DNA from: Cytidiella melzeri
Taxonomy: Eukaryota; Basidiomycota; Agaricomycetes; Polyporales; Irpicaceae
Direction: 5' to 3'
NCBI GenBank assembly: GCA_022592445.1
Contig: JABYQR010000468.1
Span: forward strand, 1 to 30,307
Length of the DNA: 30,307 nt
A model generated the notes under the pieces. The model made no database searches. It had not been told where the DNA came from and saw only the letters and a list, made by a program, of their open reading frames with translations. The stretch's first letter is position 1; every line of letters begins with the position of its first letter. This document shows, piece by piece, positions 27,237 to 30,307 of this stretch. The position numbers were made by a program, and so were the translations under genes.

Positions 27237-30200
27237 TCATCGCCTCGATGAACTAAGACCAGGGACTCTACCATCTGCCCACTCGAGGTCAGATGCAATA
27301 GCTTCTGTGATGTTTTCCAATGGTTTCCAAGGAATGGAATCGAAGAGTGCTTTGGGCAATTTCTGAGGTGCGTTGGTATGTCTGGCGTGGAACTCTGCAA
27401 TGCTCTCTTTCGCATTGGTCAGATTTACTGCAGGTTCCCACGTTACATTGCCTTCTCCATATCCTTTCCATTTGACTAGGTACTGCATTTGCTTTCGATA
27501 GATCCGACTGTCTAGGATCTTCTCGACTTCATAGACTTGTTGATCATCTACTATGATCGGTGCTGGTGGTTCTGGTATGAGGCCGTTTACTTTGTTTCCT
27601 CGATACGGAGATAGCCGTTCGACGTTGATGTTGTCGTGAATACGATATCCGGATTTGAGTTTGATCCGATATGTATGTTCACCGGTCTTCTGAAGAACTG
27701 TGAAGGGACCAAGCTGTCTAGGCCCTAGCTTGTCAGACTGCTGATGTACTTTGACGTTCTTGGAAGACAACCACACGAGGTCCCCTTCCTTGAAGACTGG
27801 AGTAGCTCTACGGGTGTATCCGGAAGCTTCGGCCATCTTTTCCTTAGAGAGACGCGAGGCAGCTTCGGCTTCTGCCCGAACCTGTCTGAGCTTTCTAGGC
27901 GTGCGTCTAGATTTGGCATACGACTTTGACACCAATAGGAATGGTAAAGTCCGGTAGATACCCGTACATGACTTCAAACGGAGAGTGCTGAGTAGATGAG
28001 TTGACCCGGGAGTTGATGGCGAATTCAGCCACTGGGATGTATTCTGCCCAATCATCTTGTCGTTGGTCAACAAAGAGTCGTAGAATCTTTTCTACCTCTT
28101 GATTGGTTCTTTCCGTTTGACCATTGGCCTGAGGGTGGTAGGCGGTAGTCATGGCGCCAGTGATGCCTAGCCGTTTGTACAACGCTTGCATGACACGAGC
28201 TGCAAACTGGGGTCCTCTATCGGATATAAACTGTCGGGGAATGCCGTGGAGCCTGAACACCTCTCTGATGTGAAGGTCGGCTATACCGTCTGCTGTGACC
28301 GTAGACTGAGTTGGAATTACATGTGTTTGCTTGCTGTACAAGTCTGTGTACACGGCAATCATGTCAAAACCTTTACTGCGTGGGAGTGGTCCGACTAAGT
28401 CTACACCAACCACCTGCCAAGGTCCGTCTGGTACTTCGATAGGCTGTATTGGGGCAACCGGGTGCTGTGCTGATTTGGTTCGCTGACACTTGTCACATCC
28501 GAGGACGTATTGTTCTACAAATGATGCCATACGAGGCCACCAATAGTGCCGTGTTACTAGTTCCAGGGTTGCGTGTTTACCAGGATGTCCTGCTGGTAGT
28601 GCATCGTGGCATCGACGTACAATCTCCTTTCGGACTTCTCGATCCTTAGGAATGTACAGCTTTCCTTTGTAGTACACCAGTCCGCTGTCTTCTTCCCACT
28701 CTAGTCCACCATCTGTCAACTTCCGGGGTCCGTCCTTCTTTAGCTTGGCTAATCCCTGAACCACCTCTGCTTCTCGAAGGCTGATGTCTCTGATTCGAGC
28801 TTCCAATGGGTCTGTTTCTAGAGTACTTGAGGCAGCTATGGTTTGAAAGTATTCGGGTTTCAGCACAACTTGTTCTTTGTTGTCTGATGCATCTAGCACT
28901 TCCAAGGTTCTAACTCTGGACAGCGGGTCACCTTGAGTAAGGGTCTTTCCGGGTTTGTGGGTCAACACAAAATCAAACCGGCTAAGGTATAAGGACCACC
29001 GAGCTTGTCGTCTAGACAGATCCTGAGCGGTACGCCAGTACTGCAGATTCTGATGATCTTGATAATCTCGAAGGGCGCGGGTAATCCTTCCAGATAGTGA
29101 CGCCAATCTTCGAGAGCTCTGATGATAGCGAGCATTTCTCGATCATAGATCTCATAGTTCCGTTCCGCTTCGGCCATAGACTGAGACCGGAACGCTACTG
29201 GGTGCCATTGTCCATCCTCTAGTTTCTGCAATAGAACCCCTCCAGTTGCAAAGCCAGACGCATCAACTTCAATACGTGTGGGACGATCGGGTTCCCATGT
29301 GACTAGGATAGGTTCCTGAGTGAACGCATCTTTGAGCATCTGAAAAGCGTTCTGCTGTGCTTCTCCCCACTTCCAAGGTTGGTCTTTCTTGGTGAGATCA
29401 TGTAGGGGACGAGTATGCCGTGCAAAGTCCTTGATGAAACGTCGGTAGAAGTTGGCAAATCCAATGAAGCCGCGTACATCACGGAGGTTCTGTGGTACCG
29501 GCCAGTTGGTGATAGCTTCTATTTTACCCGAGTCCATACGGATCTTTCCGTTACCGATGATTAGACCTAAGTACTCGACTTGTGACTGTTCAAATTCGCA
29601 TTTCTCGGGACGAAGGTACAGGTCATTGGCTTCAAGTCTTGCTAGTACTTCATGGACGAGTTTACGATGTTCCGTGATGTCTGAGCTGAAGATGAGGATG
29701 TCATCCAGGTACACTGAGACCTTTCCTTCCGCAATGAGATCAGCAAAGATGGAGTTCATCATTGCTTGAAACGTGGCTGGAGAATTGGTCATGCCAAACA
29801 ACATCACCTTAGGCTCGAACAGCCCTCGGTTTGTCACAAATGCACCCTTCCATTCGTCATTTTCTTTGATCCGAATGTTATGGTAACCCCATCGTACGTC
29901 AAACTTAGTGAAGATTTTGGCTTGACGAAGTCGATTGGTAATGTCTGATACCAAGGGGAGTGGGTAGCGGTTTTTGATCGTGATGTCATTCAACCGTCGA
30001 TAATCCTGAACAAGCCGAAGCTTGCCATCCTTCTTCTTGACAAGAATACCGGTGAGGCCATGGGCGACTTGGATGGGACAATATATCCTTTCGCTAGGTT
30101 TTCCTCAATAAACTTGTCTAACTCCGCTTGTTCATTCGGAGACATGGGGTAGACCTTGGATCTGAACATCTTCGGGTTCTCTGTTAGATCAATCGTGTGA

Positions 30201-30307
30201 TCCCAGGGTTGGTGCTCTGGGAGGCGCTGTGATGCTTCTTCGGAAAAGACTTTCTGGTGTCTCGGTATTCTTCTGGAACCATCTGTTCGAACGTCTGTTG
30301 CTCTTTG
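27237..30307 (-). pseudogene. pol: Ty3 element 2 pol (RT-RH-IN-chromodomain), 5' end outside window
   Basis: Minus-strand pol that enters from the right edge. Before 29993 the frame slips (PVFLSRR where PVFFVKK is expected), but QAELDKFIEENLAKGYI is readable. RT (29993-29200) keeps motif A KFDVRWGYHN and motif C YLDDILIF. RNase H keeps EVDASGF and YEIYDREMLAI, then a one-base loss near 29055-29064 shifts frame before HQNLQYW. Integrase (ending near 27907) has GHPGKH...CDKCQ and D,D,E in GVDLV, SDRGPQF and NGQTERTNQ. Two small indels near 27895-27935 break the link region (LRQVRAEAEAASRLSKEKM resumes). LGPRQLGPFTVLQ (GPY/F) and a chromodomain (YEVEKILDSRI...LVKWKGYGEGNVTWEP) end at 27237. It is a chromovirus related to, but clearly different from, element 1. 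Catalytic residues survive here, so lesions are mostly small indels. Confidence 0.92.

Overview
This window looks like transposon-rich DNA from a filamentous basidiomycete, most likely an Agaricomycete. The reasons are several short GT...AG introns per gene fragment, Ty3 chromoviruses with basidiomycete-type pol, a KDZ (Kyakuja/Dileera/Zisupton) DNA transposase, and relics of conserved fungal host genes (Spc25, an MFSD1-like transporter, a RecQ/DEAH-type helicase). The species cannot be fixed from the sequence alone. I see no intact host gene, no rRNA or tRNA gene, and no bacterial or CRISPR-like feature.

Layout. 1-1830: mostly unrecognised, with a minus-strand Spc25 C-terminal fragment (1083-1473). 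1831-12688: a nested stack. The outermost layer is a roughly 560-bp pogo-like non-autonomous element (TIRs 1833-1857 and 12662-12686, TA at each end). It received an inverted solo Ty3 LTR (2312-3068, target repeat CCAAG) and a full-length Ty3 chromovirus (3129-12661, target repeat GTATG). The chromovirus has a 1.77-kb insertion in its own pol gene (6876-8642, TG...CA ends, CCGG repeat). 12689-16330: a small hypothetical ORF, an MFS-transporter fragment with its introns still readable, an LTR-like block (about 14811-15485), and a helicase N-terminal fragment. 16350-21487: a minus-strand Ty1/copia element inserted in a poly-G tract, with 170-bp LTRs, a tRNA-Met-type primer site and a decayed gag-pol. 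22422-25793: a minus-strand, multi-exon KDZ transposase pseudogene. 26404-30307: the 3' LTR and pol of a second Ty3 chromovirus on the minus strand, running off the right edge.

How the parts relate. The first Ty3 element encodes an unusual pre-gag ORF, Gag with one good zinc knuckle, and protease, RT, RNase H, integrase and a chromodomain. Gag and pol overlap at a six-T run suited to -1 frameshifting. Every autonomous element here is broken. Several lesions in the first Ty3 pol, including loss of the catalytic Asp in both protease and RT, fit CpG-to-TpG/CpA change, which suggests past cytosine methylation of repeats. The two oppositely oriented LTRs at 2312-3886 form a palindrome of about 1.5 kb.

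The least explained parts are the pre-gag ORF, the 1.77-kb insertion with its CGCAGT motif cluster and antisense TATA/ORF, and the 675-bp block at 14811-15485. All identities were read by eye; no database search was run.
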